A stretch of 10,276 nt of DNA from an uncultured Coprococcus sp. (GCA_900548215.1 URJI01000093.1:1-10276); one strand, 5' to 3'. Counted from the first letter of the stretch, positions 1-7,106 are shown. A program made the numbers and translations. Notes: a model not told the origin generated them from the sequence alone.

Positions 1-1
1 T

Positions 2-721
2 GAGGAGTACAGAAACAGAAAACCGAAGAATCTCTCTGGTGGACAGAGACAGAGAGTGGCGCTTGGACGTGCTATAGTGAAGGATCAGAAAGTATTTCTC
101 ATGGATGAGCCGCTTTCCAACCTTGATGCAAAGCTCAGAGTCAGCATGAGAAGTGAGATAAGCAAGCTTCACAGAGATCTTGGAAGTACTACTATATATG
201 TAACACATGACCAGGTTGAGGCTATGACCATGGCAGATCGTATAGTGATCATGAAGGACGGAGTTGTACAGCAGACAGGAGCTCCTATGGAGCTTTATGA
301 TCACCCTGTCAATCTCTTTGTAGCAGGCTTCATAGGCTCACCTCAGATGAATTTCTTTGACGTGACGCTGGATGGCGATGGAGTGACATTCAAGGATGGA
401 AGCAGAATGAAGCTCACAGACGAGACTGTCAAGAAGCTGAACGATCATGGACAGAAGAATGTGATACTCGGTATTCGAGGAGAAGATATCAAGTTCGATC
501 CTCAGAATCTGGATCTCTATAAGGACAATACATTCAGTGCTGTTATCGAGGATACAGAGATCATGGGAAATGAAAATAATCTGTATTTCCAGTTTGCGGA
601 AAGCAAGACTGTTGCAAGAGTATCAAAGTATGAGATAAGCCAGATAGGCGACAAGGTTTCGTTCGTATTCATGCCACATAAGCTGCACTTCTTTGACAGC
701 ACAACCGAAAAAACAATATAA
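2..721 (+). CDS. msmK: Sugar ABC transporter ATP-binding protein, MsmK/UgpC type (5' end missing)
   Basis: This is the C-terminal part of the cytoplasmic ATPase that powers carbohydrate ABC importers of the MsmEFGK/MalEFGK type. The frame is open from the first complete codon at position 2, so the gene begins outside the window; roughly the first 130 residues, including Walker A and the Q-loop, are missing if it has the usual length near 370. Visible in order are the ABC signature LSGGQRQR (32-55), the Walker B segment VFLMDE (92-109) with the D-loop SNLDAKLR after it, and the H-loop THDQ (203-214). About 140 residues of the C-terminal OB-like regulatory domain follow, ending in TAA. GTG at 56 lies inside the signature motif and is not a real start. 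The GH32 gene follows after 22 bases, which points to a sucrose or fructo-oligosaccharide importer. One MsmK often serves several sugar transporters, so exclusive dedication to this operon is inference. Confidence 0.93.
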   Translation, partial: EEYRNRKPKNLSGGQRQRVALGRAIVKDQKVFLMDEPLSNLDAKLRVSMRSEISKLHRDLGSTTIYVTHDQVEAMTMADRIVIMKDGVVQQTGAPMELYDHPVNLFVAGFIGSPQMNFFDVTLDGDGVTFKDGSRMKLTDETVKKLNDHGQKNVILGIRGEDIKFDPQNLDLYKDNTFSAVIEDTEIMGNENNLYFQFAESKTVARVSKYEISQIGDKVSFVFMPHKLHFFDSTTEKTI

Positions 722-730
722 TCAAGCAGA

Positions 731-736
731 AGGAGG
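731..736 (+). promoter_or_regulatory. Ribosome binding site fixing the GH32 start
   Basis: AGGAGG lies 7 bases before ATG 744. The frame is also open upstream to an ATG at 693, but that start overlaps the end of the ATPase gene, has no comparable site, and would add 17 residues before the family's normal N-terminus. The shorter start is therefore preferred. Confidence 0.85.
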
Positions 737-743
737 TCACAGT

Positions 744-2201
744 ATGCATACATGCCAGAAGGCAGATGAATATATAGAAAAGAACAGAGTAGACAGAGCA
801 GACAAGCCGGAGTTCCATCTTACAACTCCGGTGGGCTGGTTAAACGACCCTAATGGATTTTCCATATATAAAGGAAAGGTGCATTTGTTTTATCAGTTCC
901 ATCCATACAGCACGGAGTGGGGACCGATGCACTGGGGACACTCCAGTTCAAAGGATTTCATAAAATGGGAAGAGCTTCCAACTGCGCTGGCGCCAGACTC
1001 GGAATTTGATTCATTTGGGTGCTTTTCAGGAACTGCTATAGAGAATGACGGGAAGCATGTATTGTTCTATACAGGAGTAGTTGAGGAAAAACTGGCTGAT
1101 GGAACTAAGAATGTTATACAAAACCAGTGTATGGCTGTAGGTGATGGAATTAGTTATGAAAAAATATCCAGCAATCCTGTTGTTGATGGGAAGATCATGC
1201 CGGAGGAATGCAGCCGTGCTGATTTCAGAGATCCGAAGGTCTGGAAGGATGCGGACGGCAGGTACTATATGCTGGCTGGAAACCGGACATATGATGGAAT
1301 CCCTCAGGTTGTACTGTTCTCTTCAGATGATATGTACAACTGGAAATTTGAATCAGTATTTGCAAAGGATGAAACAGGCAGATTTGGCGCAGTATGGGAG
1401 TGCCCGGACTATTTTGAGATGGATGGACATAATGTGCTTATAGTATCCCCACAGGACATGTCAGCAGATGGAGAGTTTCACAATGGAAATAACGTGGTAT
1501 TCTTCATAGGCGATGTGGATGAAGAGAAACATATTTTCAAGTATGAAAAAGCAGTATCTGTGGACAGTGGATTTGATTTTTATGCACCACAGACTATAAG
1601 AACACCTGATGGACGAAGAGTGATGATTGGCTGGATGCAGTCTTGGGACAGCGTAAATACGCTGCCATGTGGACAGAAGTGGGCATGTATGATGTCAGTT
1701 CCAAGAGAACTAATGATCTCTGACGGCAAGCTGATTCAGACTCCGGTCAGAGAGCTTTGCGGATACAGGCAGAACAAGCTGGTAGTTAATGATACTTTGC
1801 GTGGTGAGAAGACATATGAAGGCATTAACGGCAGAGTTATCGATATGACAGTTGATATAAAGAAAGCTGAATGCGGACATTTTACAATGCACTTTGCAAA
1901 GGATGAGATTCATGAAACCAATGTCAGCTATACCCCGGGAACACAAATGCTTGAGATAGACAGAACATTTGCGGGATGGATACGTGATACAAACTGTGTG
2001 CGCAAGGTCAAAATCAAGAATGGCAATGGCCTTTCAAAAATGAGAATAGTGATGGATTGGAATTCCATAGAGATATTTGTAAATGATGGAGAACAAGTGC
2101 TGTCTACAGTTATATATACACCGCGCAATGCTCAGGATATTGTATTTGAAACTGACGGATGTGTGGAACTAGAGGTGGAGAAATACGATCTGAACATATA
2201 A
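744..2201 (+). CDS. scrB: GH32 beta-fructosidase (sucrose or sucrose-6-phosphate hydrolase)
   Basis: This 485-residue glycoside hydrolase family 32 enzyme removes fructose from sucrose, sucrose-6-phosphate or short fructo-oligosaccharides. The three GH32 catalytic blocks are intact: WLNDPNG with nucleophile Asp35, the stabiliser motif RDP at 162-164 (Asp163), and the acid/base motif EC at 219-220 (Glu219). FSGTA at 94-98 and the substrate-proximal YQFHP and HWGH segments are also present. The N-terminal five-bladed propeller occupies about residues 20-330, and the C-terminal beta-sandwich runs to the end (a DWNSIEIFVNDGE-like stretch is typical). There is no signal peptide, so it is intracellular. 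Length matches the ScrB/SacA group. The upstream ABC ATPase, the downstream fructokinase and the lack of a PTS permease suggest the physiological substrate is unphosphorylated sucrose or oligofructose; this is inference, since sequence alone does not separate ScrB from SacA. Confidence 0.93.
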   Translation: MHTCQKADEYIEKNRVDRADKPEFHLTTPVGWLNDPNGFSIYKGKVHLFYQFHPYSTEWGPMHWGHSSSKDFIKWEELPTALAPDSEFDSFGCFSGTAIENDGKHVLFYTGVVEEKLADGTKNVIQNQCMAVGDGISYEKISSNPVVDGKIMPEECSRADFRDPKVWKDADGRYYMLAGNRTYDGIPQVVLFSSDDMYNWKFESVFAKDETGRFGAVWECPDYFEMDGHNVLIVSPQDMSADGEFHNGNNVVFFIGDVDEEKHIFKYEKAVSVDSGFDFYAPQTIRTPDGRRVMIGWMQSWDSVNTLPCGQKWACMMSVPRELMISDGKLIQTPVRELCGYRQNKLVVNDTLRGEKTYEGINGRVIDMTVDIKKAECGHFTMHFAKDEIHETNVSYTPGTQMLEIDRTFAGWIRDTNCVRKVKIKNGNGLSKMRIVMDWNSIEIFVNDGEQVLSTVIYTPRNAQDIVFETDGCVELEVEKYDLNI

Positions 2202-2243
2202 GTCATATGCTCTGATTGATCAAATTTTGAAAGGAGTCTTAAT

Positions 2244-3452
2244 ATGTGTAAATATGATGTGGCTGCACTTGGTGAGCTGCTTATAGATTTTGCGAAAAAA
2301 GAAGTGAATGTGACAGGTGATCTTATGTTTGCGGCAAATCCTGGAGGCGCTCCGTGCAATGTTCTGGCTATGTTGCAAAAGCTTGGCAGGAAAACCGCTT
2401 TTATTGGAAAGGTGGGCAATGATTTCCTTGGAGAATTTCTGGCAAAAACAGTTGAAGACCAGGGAATTGATATATCGGGGCTCTCCAGAGACAATAAGGT
2501 TCCTACAACTCTTGCATTTGTAAACAATACGCCGGATGGAGACAGAAGCTTTTCCTTTTACAGAAACCCTGGTGCTGACATGATGCTCAGTAAAGACGAT
2601 GTGGATTTGTCAATTATAGGCAATGCGACGATATTCCATTTTGGCACTCTTTCTATGACAGACGACAGCGTGGAGCAGGCTACAAAGCTTGCGGTTGACT
2701 ATGCAAAGAAAAATGGAAAAATTATTTCATTTGATCCAAATCTCAGGGAACCATTGTGGGATGACCTTGAGCGTGCAAAGGAAAAGATGGAATATGGTAT
2801 GTCAGTATGCGATATACTTAAGATATCTGACAATGAGATAGAATTTGTGACAGGACAGAGCGATATTGAGACAGGAATCAAAATCATAAAAGAGAGATAT
2901 TCTCCGAAACTCATATGTGCTACTATGGGTAAGGATGGAAGCATAGCTCTGTATGGCGATATTGAGGTAAAAGAAGATGGCTTTGTTCAGGAAAATACAG
3001 TAGATACCACTGGCGCCGGAGATACTTTTATGGCATGTGTTCTGAATTATGTGTGTGAGAATGGACTAGATAATCTTACGAAAAACCAGCTTACACAGAT
3101 GCTGGTATTTGCAAATGCTGCGGCTTCCATTATAACTACAAGAGTCGGTGCACTAAAGTCTATGCCAGAGCGTGCAGAAATTGAGAGCCTCATATCAGGA
3201 AGAAATGCGAAGAATACATACGAGGTTCAGATCAATCTGGGGACGATAGATAAGGTAAAAAGATTTGTGGCTGCAATTGCTCCTTTAAGTGCGGATTTTG
3301 CAATAAAGAATGATAAGTATGTAGTTGATGCCAAGTCTATAATGGGAGTGTTCAGTATGGATTTGTCCAGACCGCTTAAACTTCAGATTGACACAGAGGG
3401 TGATCGGATTGATGATATTTTGAAAGAAATAGAAGAGTTTGTTATACAATAA
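2244..3452 (+). CDS. scrK: PfkB-family fructokinase with fused C-terminal HPr/Crh-like domain
   Basis: This 402-residue cytoplasmic protein should phosphorylate the fructose released by the GH32 enzyme. Residues 1-320 are a complete PfkB/ribokinase-fold fructokinase: an N-terminal GE-LLIDF segment, the substrate-binding NPGGAPCN motif (32-39), and DTTGAGDTF (254-262) with catalytic base Asp260 and the anion hole. Bacterial fructokinases usually end near residue 320. Here about 79 further residues (324-402) align without gaps to Bacillus HPr from memory, the best block being VVDAKSIMGVFS (360-371) against HPr TVNLKSIMGVMS. The HPr Ser46 position is Ser365 and its Lys45 is Lys364. The His15 position is Thr334 (or a neighbour), and the HARP motif is absent. 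The domain therefore cannot act as an EI-dependent phosphocarrier but could be a Crh-like regulatory module. AAGGAG (2231-2236) lies 7 bases before ATG. The GH32 stop is 42 bases upstream, consistent with one operon. Confidence 0.92.
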   Translation: MCKYDVAALGELLIDFAKKEVNVTGDLMFAANPGGAPCNVLAMLQKLGRKTAFIGKVGNDFLGEFLAKTVEDQGIDISGLSRDNKVPTTLAFVNNTPDGDRSFSFYRNPGADMMLSKDDVDLSIIGNATIFHFGTLSMTDDSVEQATKLAVDYAKKNGKIISFDPNLREPLWDDLERAKEKMEYGMSVCDILKISDNEIEFVTGQSDIETGIKIIKERYSPKLICATMGKDGSIALYGDIEVKEDGFVQENTVDTTGAGDTFMACVLNYVCENGLDNLTKNQLTQMLVFANAAASIITTRVGALKSMPERAEIESLISGRNAKNTYEVQINLGTIDKVKRFVAAIAPLSADFAIKNDKYVVDAKSIMGVFSMDLSRPLKLQIDTEGDRIDDILKEIEEFVIQ

Positions 3453-3480
3453 AAATTTGAAAACCTAAATACATGTGATA

Positions 3481-3543
3481 AAAATACCAGCTTGCAAAGA
3501 TTAGAAAAAACATCTGATTTTGCAGACTGGTATTTTGTTTATT
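3481..3543 (+). terminator. Intrinsic terminator of the sucrose operon
   Basis: AAAATACCAG (3481-3490) is perfectly complementary to CTGGTATTTT (3527-3536). The stem continues inward as CTTGCAAA (3491-3498) against TTTGCAG (3519-3525), with single-base bulges. A T-rich tail, TTTTGTTTATTTA, follows. It starts 28 bases after the fructokinase stop. The A-run on the other arm would also let it work in the opposite direction. Confidence 0.8.
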
Positions 3544-3639
3544 TATCCAGCAAATATGCTGACTACATGTAAATGCGCAATGTCATAAATTTAAGCATAT
3601 TGAAAAAAAGTTAAGCTCTGTTCTTCAATGCAGTTATGT

Positions 3640-3716
3640 TATACTTATAGTAAAAACACTGTTGAAAAGAGTGGTAGTGCATCAGTGCGGGGCCTAAAAA
3701 CGACTACTATACTTAT
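3640..3716 (+). promoter_or_regulatory. Possible promoter and leader of the TraX-M20 group
   Basis: Within the 311-base gap between the fructokinase and the TraX gene, two -10-like TATACT hexamers occur in identical TATACTTAT nonamers (3640-3648 and 3708-3716). Neither has a convincing TTGACA box at 16-18 bases, so the promoter call is weak. Between them, GTGGTAGT (3671-3678) can pair with ACTACTAT (3703-3710), with two G-U pairs, enclosing a small GCA/TGC hairpin (3679-3688). If transcription begins near 3652 this would be a structured leader of about 110 bases. Confidence 0.3.
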
Positions 3717-3763
3717 TAGGACTAAAACATCAGTAAATCTTGTGAAAACAAAGGAGAAATTGT

Positions 3764-4546
3764 ATGAAAGTTCATAATTATAAAATAAAAAATAACTTTG
3801 AGCAGGCAGAGAATGCAACTTGCAAAACGTGCAGAAAAATAACATTGAACGGTATAGGTCTGCTTTCCGGAGCCCAGCTTAAGTATATAGCGTTCATTTC
3901 AATGCTCATAGATCATACGAATAAGACATTGCTGTATCCGTATCTGGATGGTGGAATAATATCGGCTGTAAGTGATGTATTTGATGTCCTGGGGCGGATA
4001 GCTTTCCCGATATTCATATATATGCTGGTGGAAGGATATTTTCATACGAGAAGCAAGTGGAAGTATCTTGGAATGCTGCTTATATTTGGCGTGATATCTG
4101 AGATCCCTTATGACATGTTCTCCAGTGGCGTATTCTTTGAATGGAATGCAAATAATATTATGTTTACATTGGCGATGGTGCTGGCAATGATATGGATCAT
4201 AGATGTGCTGAGGAAAAAAATGGAGAAGCTTCCCAAGGCAGTATGGTTTATAGCAACAATACCGATAGTTGCCATAGTGTGCTTTATATCGATGAATCTT
4301 GCGGTTGATTATGACTACCACGCCATACTTATAGGATATTTCCTGTATATATTTCATGAAAAGTCCGCAATTGCAATACCGTTCTGCTACCTGGCGATGA
4401 TCAAGGAACCGTGGGCACTGTTGGGGTTTGGACTGACTTTGACATACAATGGCAAGCGCGGTAGGCAGAATAAGCTGGTGAATTACCTGTTCTATCCGGT
4501 GCATATGCTGATACTCGGTATTATAAGGATGTGTCTTGGGCTGTGA
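3764..4546 (+). CDS. TraX-family integral membrane protein
   Basis: This 260-residue polytopic membrane protein matches the TraX family (PF05857) by several segments: LSGAQLKYIAFISMLIDH (34-51), a GRIAFPIFIYMLVEGY-like block, SEIPYD, and the C-terminal YNGKRG and LVNYLFYPVHM stretches. The founding member, F-plasmid TraX, acetylates the pilin N-terminus; chromosomal Firmicute homologues are numerous and uncharacterised, and a general membrane acetyltransferase role is only inferred. Six to eight hydrophobic helices can be marked. The first 33 residues are an additional polar N-terminal segment with a Cys20-x-x-Cys23 pair, unusual for the family. AAGGAG (3751-3756) with a 7-base spacer supports the start. 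No pilin or conjugation gene is nearby, so a conjugative role is unlikely. The M20 gene begins 26 bases downstream. Confidence 0.87.
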   Translation: MKVHNYKIKNNFEQAENATCKTCRKITLNGIGLLSGAQLKYIAFISMLIDHTNKTLLYPYLDGGIISAVSDVFDVLGRIAFPIFIYMLVEGYFHTRSKWKYLGMLLIFGVISEIPYDMFSSGVFFEWNANNIMFTLAMVLAMIWIIDVLRKKMEKLPKAVWFIATIPIVAIVCFISMNLAVDYDYHAILIGYFLYIFHEKSAIAIPFCYLAMIKEPWALLGFGLTLTYNGKRGRQNKLVNYLFYPVHMLILGIIRMCLGL

Positions 4547-4555
4547 TAGATGAGA

Positions 4556-4560
4556 AGGAG
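4556..4560 (+). promoter_or_regulatory. Ribosome binding site of the M20 gene, long spacing
   Basis: AGGAG lies 12 bases before ATG 4573, longer than the 6-7 bases used by the other genes here. An in-frame ATT at 4570 would be at 9 bases. A GTG at 4531 is also in frame but overlaps the TraX coding end and has no site. ATG 4573 remains the best start because the protein then begins directly with the family's N-terminal helix. Confidence 0.5.
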
Positions 4561-4572
4561 CACGGTGGTATT

Positions 4573-5754
4573 ATGGAAATCGATAAAGAGCTGATGACAA
4601 AGATATATGACCTCAGGCACAGGCTTCACGGCATTCCTGAGGCTTCGATGCATGAGACGCAGACTAAGGCGGTGCTCATGTCGTTTCTCAGGGAGAATAC
4701 TGACCTTGAGATCGTGGATAGAGGCGCTTGGTTTTATGCGGTGCTGAAATCTTCTTATGACAGAATAGGGGATGAAGAAAGAACGCCGATCGCGTTCAGG
4801 GCAGACATGGATGCAGTGTGTGGGCAGGATGGAAAGCCGGGACATTACTGCGGGCATGATGGACATAGCAGTATATTATGTGGGGCTGCGGCATGGCTGT
4901 CCCGTGAAATGGAAAAATGTGGAAATACGCATGTGTGTGATATAAATGACAATTCTGGAGCGATTTGCCGGAATCAGATAATTAACAGGGACGTCTATTT
5001 CATTTTCCAGCCCGGCGAGGAGATCGGTGCCGGGGCAAGGCTGTGCAGAGATCTTATAATTGAGAAGAATATAGGTGAGATTTATGGACTTCATAACATA
5101 CCGGGATATCCGAGAAATCATGTGCTGACGATAGATGGAACATTTGCATGCGCATCAACGGGGCTTGAGATACATATGGCTGGTGCTGCCAGCCATGCGG
5201 CATATCCTGAGGCGGGAAAGAATCCGGGGCCTGCGCTTGCCAGGCTGCTGCTGGAGGTAGAGAAGCTTACGGAGGAGTACAACCGCAGCAGGGGATTTGT
5301 CAGGATGACGCTCATCGGAATGGATATTGGAAGTGCCAATTACGGTGTGGCTGCATCAGAAGGAACGCTGCGCATGACGGTGAGGGCTGAGAGAGAAAAG
5401 GTATTTGCCGGGTATGTGGACGAGATAAAGCAGATTGCACAAAATACTGCGGACGATGGGGGCTTCACCCTTGATATACAGGAGATAGAGCGGTTCCCGG
5501 CAACGGAAAATCATGCTGTGAATGTGGACAAACTGAGAAAATGTGCTGCTGGCCAGAATATTGTGGTTACAGAACTTGCTGAGCCGATGAGATGGTCGGA
5601 GGACTTCGGATACTATCTGCAGGAGACAAAGGGAGCATTTTTCGGCATAGGTGATGGTGAGGATCATGCCCAGCTCCACACGGCGGGATTCGAGTTCCCG
5701 GATGAGATTATAGAGACTGCAGTTAAGATGTTTGTGGGGCTGGCGTTGATGTAG
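4573..5754 (+). CDS. M20-family metallo-amidohydrolase (hippurate hydrolase/aminoacylase-like)
   Basis: This 393-residue cytoplasmic enzyme belongs to the M20D amidohydrolase group, which cleaves N-acyl amino acids or related amides using a two-metal centre. Expected ligands and catalytic residues are present: RADMDAV (76-82), HYCGHDGH (91-98; Cys93, His95), GEE (148-150; Glu149/150), YGLHNIP (171-177; His174), and the late LHTAGFEF segment with His369. GAASHAAYPEAGKNPGPA (204-221) is the dimerisation-domain signature. Two departures stand out. The loop between DMDAV and HYCGHDGH is only 8 residues, shorter than typical M20D enzymes with an LPIQE-type stretch, and residues about 114-138 look like a Cys-containing insertion before VYFIFQPGEE. 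The substrate cannot be read from the sequence. It sits 26 bases after the TraX gene, probably in the same transcript. Confidence 0.9.
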   Translation: MEIDKELMTKIYDLRHRLHGIPEASMHETQTKAVLMSFLRENTDLEIVDRGAWFYAVLKSSYDRIGDEERTPIAFRADMDAVCGQDGKPGHYCGHDGHSSILCGAAAWLSREMEKCGNTHVCDINDNSGAICRNQIINRDVYFIFQPGEEIGAGARLCRDLIIEKNIGEIYGLHNIPGYPRNHVLTIDGTFACASTGLEIHMAGAASHAAYPEAGKNPGPALARLLLEVEKLTEEYNRSRGFVRMTLIGMDIGSANYGVAASEGTLRMTVRAEREKVFAGYVDEIKQIAQNTADDGGFTLDIQEIERFPATENHAVNVDKLRKCAAGQNIVVTELAEPMRWSEDFGYYLQETKGAFFGIGDGEDHAQLHTAGFEFPDEIIETAVKMFVGLALM

Positions 5755-5805
5755 TGCATGTAAGAGATAGTAAGTTATTTGATGTTCAAAATGGGGTAAA
5801 GTCGT

Positions 5806-6699
5806 ATGAAGATAAAATATGACAGGCGCGTAATGCGTATAATTCTGACCACCGCAGTGGTGGTATCTGTTCCTACACTTGCAGGAATGATCTGTGGTGT
5901 GTTTTTTGATGATACTGTCAGTACATTTTGCGATGTTATGATGGTGACCAGCGTTATTACATTTTGCCCTATGGCTGGTTTGTGGCTTGCCTGCCTGGAC
6001 GCATGGCTGTACTTGAGAGAACTGGGCAAGGCTGGATATGAGGTTCCAGATGACAGAAGGAAATATAATTGTGTGCTGGAAAATCTGCCGAGAGAACGAG
6101 AAGATTATTGCATCGTTGATGGAAGGGACAGGGATAGCGTGATATTAGCATGTATTACGGCTGCATGTACACTCTGTTTTGCGGTGGTGGTCATAAAGTA
6201 TTATGTAGGGTGGTGGCGCTGGATCCCCGGAGTGTCGATTCCTGGAATATGCCTGTGTATTGTTGCTGTATTCTGGGTGGCTGGGGCAGTTGTATATTAT
6301 AGACAGTCTGACAATAGAAGATATAGAGGAAGACTTGAGCCGGTGGATGACAGAAAGGTAAGAACCTATTTGTTTAAGAAGATAATGACTGTACTTTTGG
6401 CTGGCTTTGTATCCGTGATTTTTGATCTGGCTATGTTTTCTGCGGCTGGTTACATGGCCAAAGCGCAGGTGGAGGCGGATGCCGAGAAGGTTAGATACGA
6501 GGTCGCTGGTATCAGCGATGTATCTCGTGACGGTCAAGATGGGACATACCAGCTAGGAGAGATAGACACGGACAAGCTGAGCATAGATTTTCGGATGAAA
6601 GACGGACATCTTGAATGGCAGTCAGAGCACGGGCAGATGAAGCTTACGTATGTATATACATGGAAATATGGGGAAACGGAAAGAAGGATTATCAGATGA
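5806..6699 (+). CDS. Hypothetical membrane protein with five predicted helices
   Basis: I do not recognise this 297-residue protein. Hydrophobic stretches occur at about residues 12-34, 44-70, 110-134, 140-164 and 192-218. A charged loop of about 40 residues separates helices 2 and 3 (RELGKAGYEVPDDRRKY region), and a basic loop separates 4 and 5. Residues 220-297 form a soluble, mostly polar tail with alternating hydrophobic positions suggestive of beta strands. No catalytic motif is evident. The start has only a weak purine-rich site (GGGG at 5793-5796), so the N-terminus is less sure than for its neighbours, although no alternative is better. It begins 51 bases after the M20 stop with no terminator between, so read-through from the TraX-M20 unit is likely. 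A role linked to TraX or M20 is guilt by association only. Confidence 0.7.
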   Translation: MKIKYDRRVMRIILTTAVVVSVPTLAGMICGVFFDDTVSTFCDVMMVTSVITFCPMAGLWLACLDAWLYLRELGKAGYEVPDDRRKYNCVLENLPREREDYCIVDGRDRDSVILACITAACTLCFAVVVIKYYVGWWRWIPGVSIPGICLCIVAVFWVAGAVVYYRQSDNRRYRGRLEPVDDRKVRTYLFKKIMTVLLAGFVSVIFDLAMFSAAGYMAKAQVEADAEKVRYEVAGISDVSRDGQDGTYQLGEIDTDKLSIDFRMKDGHLEWQSEHGQMKLTYVYTWKYGETERRIIR

Positions 6700-6836
6700 T
6701 ACTGCGGAAATTCCCGAACTTAGGCATAAAATTCCTCTTATAGAACAAAATAAATATAGAACGTATTGCAGACCATTATGAGGTTTTGCATAGCATGTCC
6801 TGAAGAGTGATGGATTATTGTATGTGGAGGTTCGAC
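6700..6836 (+). other. Intergenic stretch without visible gene or terminator
   Basis: After the membrane-protein stop I see no stem followed by a T-run and no clear -35/-10 pair. The last bases contain GGAGG (6826-6830), the ribosome binding site of the short frame at 6837. Confidence 0.6.
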
Positions 6837-6917
6837 ATGACAAAAGCGGCAAAGATATATCTGGTGGTTCTCATATGGCTGTCAGCACTGGTGCAGCTGG
6901 CGGTACTTCTGATCTAG
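6837..6917 (+). CDS. Candidate 26-residue hydrophobic peptide or truncated membrane-protein start
   Basis: ATG 6837 is preceded by GGAGG (6826-6830) with a 6-base spacer, as good a site as those of the major genes. The frame encodes MTKAAKIY followed by an 18-residue hydrophobic segment rich in Leu, Val and Ile, then TAG. A short basic N-terminus before a single helix is what a small membrane peptide or a signal anchor looks like. It may instead be the surviving beginning of a longer exported protein destroyed by mutation; the next 100 bases have stops in this frame, and another frame remains open to about 7087 without recognisable content. The start codon context is seen directly, while expression and function are unknown. 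Confidence 0.4.
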   Translation: MTKAAKIYLVVLIWLSALVQLAVLLI

Positions 6918-7018
6918 AATTTATTAGCTGTTATCTGAATAGCGATTCGGATTTGATGGATTCAGTAAAATGTGACTGCCTCTTGAATGTAAAACCCAAA
7001 AATGATATGATTAAAAAA

Positions 7019-7096
7019 GTTTTAGAGAATTATGATACAAAAATACACCATAATTCTCTAAAATATATATTTTGCAAGGCGTTTTAGAGAATTATG
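7019..7096. repeat. Direct and inverted repeat cluster upstream of the DUF234 ATPase
   Basis: GTTTTAGAGAATTATG occurs at 7019-7034 and again at 7081-7096. The exact reverse complement of its last 15 bases, CATAATTCTCTAAAA, occurs at 7049-7063. The first direct copy and the inverted copy form a 15-bp stem with a 14-base loop; the inverted and second direct copies form the same stem with an 18-base loop (7064-7081). The last copy touches AGGT (7097-7100), the ribosome binding site of the gene at 7107. The arrangement fits a repressor operator array or an RNA structure controlling translation. It has no CRISPR periodicity. Confidence 0.9.
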
Positions 7097-7106
7097 AGGT
7101 AATATC

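Noticed and set aside
693..743. N-terminal extension of the GH32 enzyme from ATG 693
   Set aside because: It overlaps the ATPase gene end and lacks a site, whereas AGGAGG is placed ideally for ATG 744.
2202..2243. Catabolite-responsive element (cre) in the sucrose operon gaps
   Set aside because: No match to the TGNAANCGNNNNCA pattern was seen in the two short gaps. The operon's real promoter lies outside the window.
3899..4504. 201-codon open frame on the - strand opposite the TraX gene
   Set aside because: It is a shadow of a well-supported coding gene, rich in His, Tyr and Arg as antisense frames of AT-rich membrane genes often are, with no ribosome binding site.
6818..7087. 89-codon open frame starting at TTG 6818 and overlapping the 26-codon peptide
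   Set aside because: It has a rare start without a suitable site and no family resemblance, and it ends inside the repeat cluster. It may be a decayed remnant but cannot be supported as a gene.
7019..7096. CRISPR array
   Set aside because: There are only three short copies, one is inverted, spacing is unequal (14 and 18 bases) and no cas gene is present.
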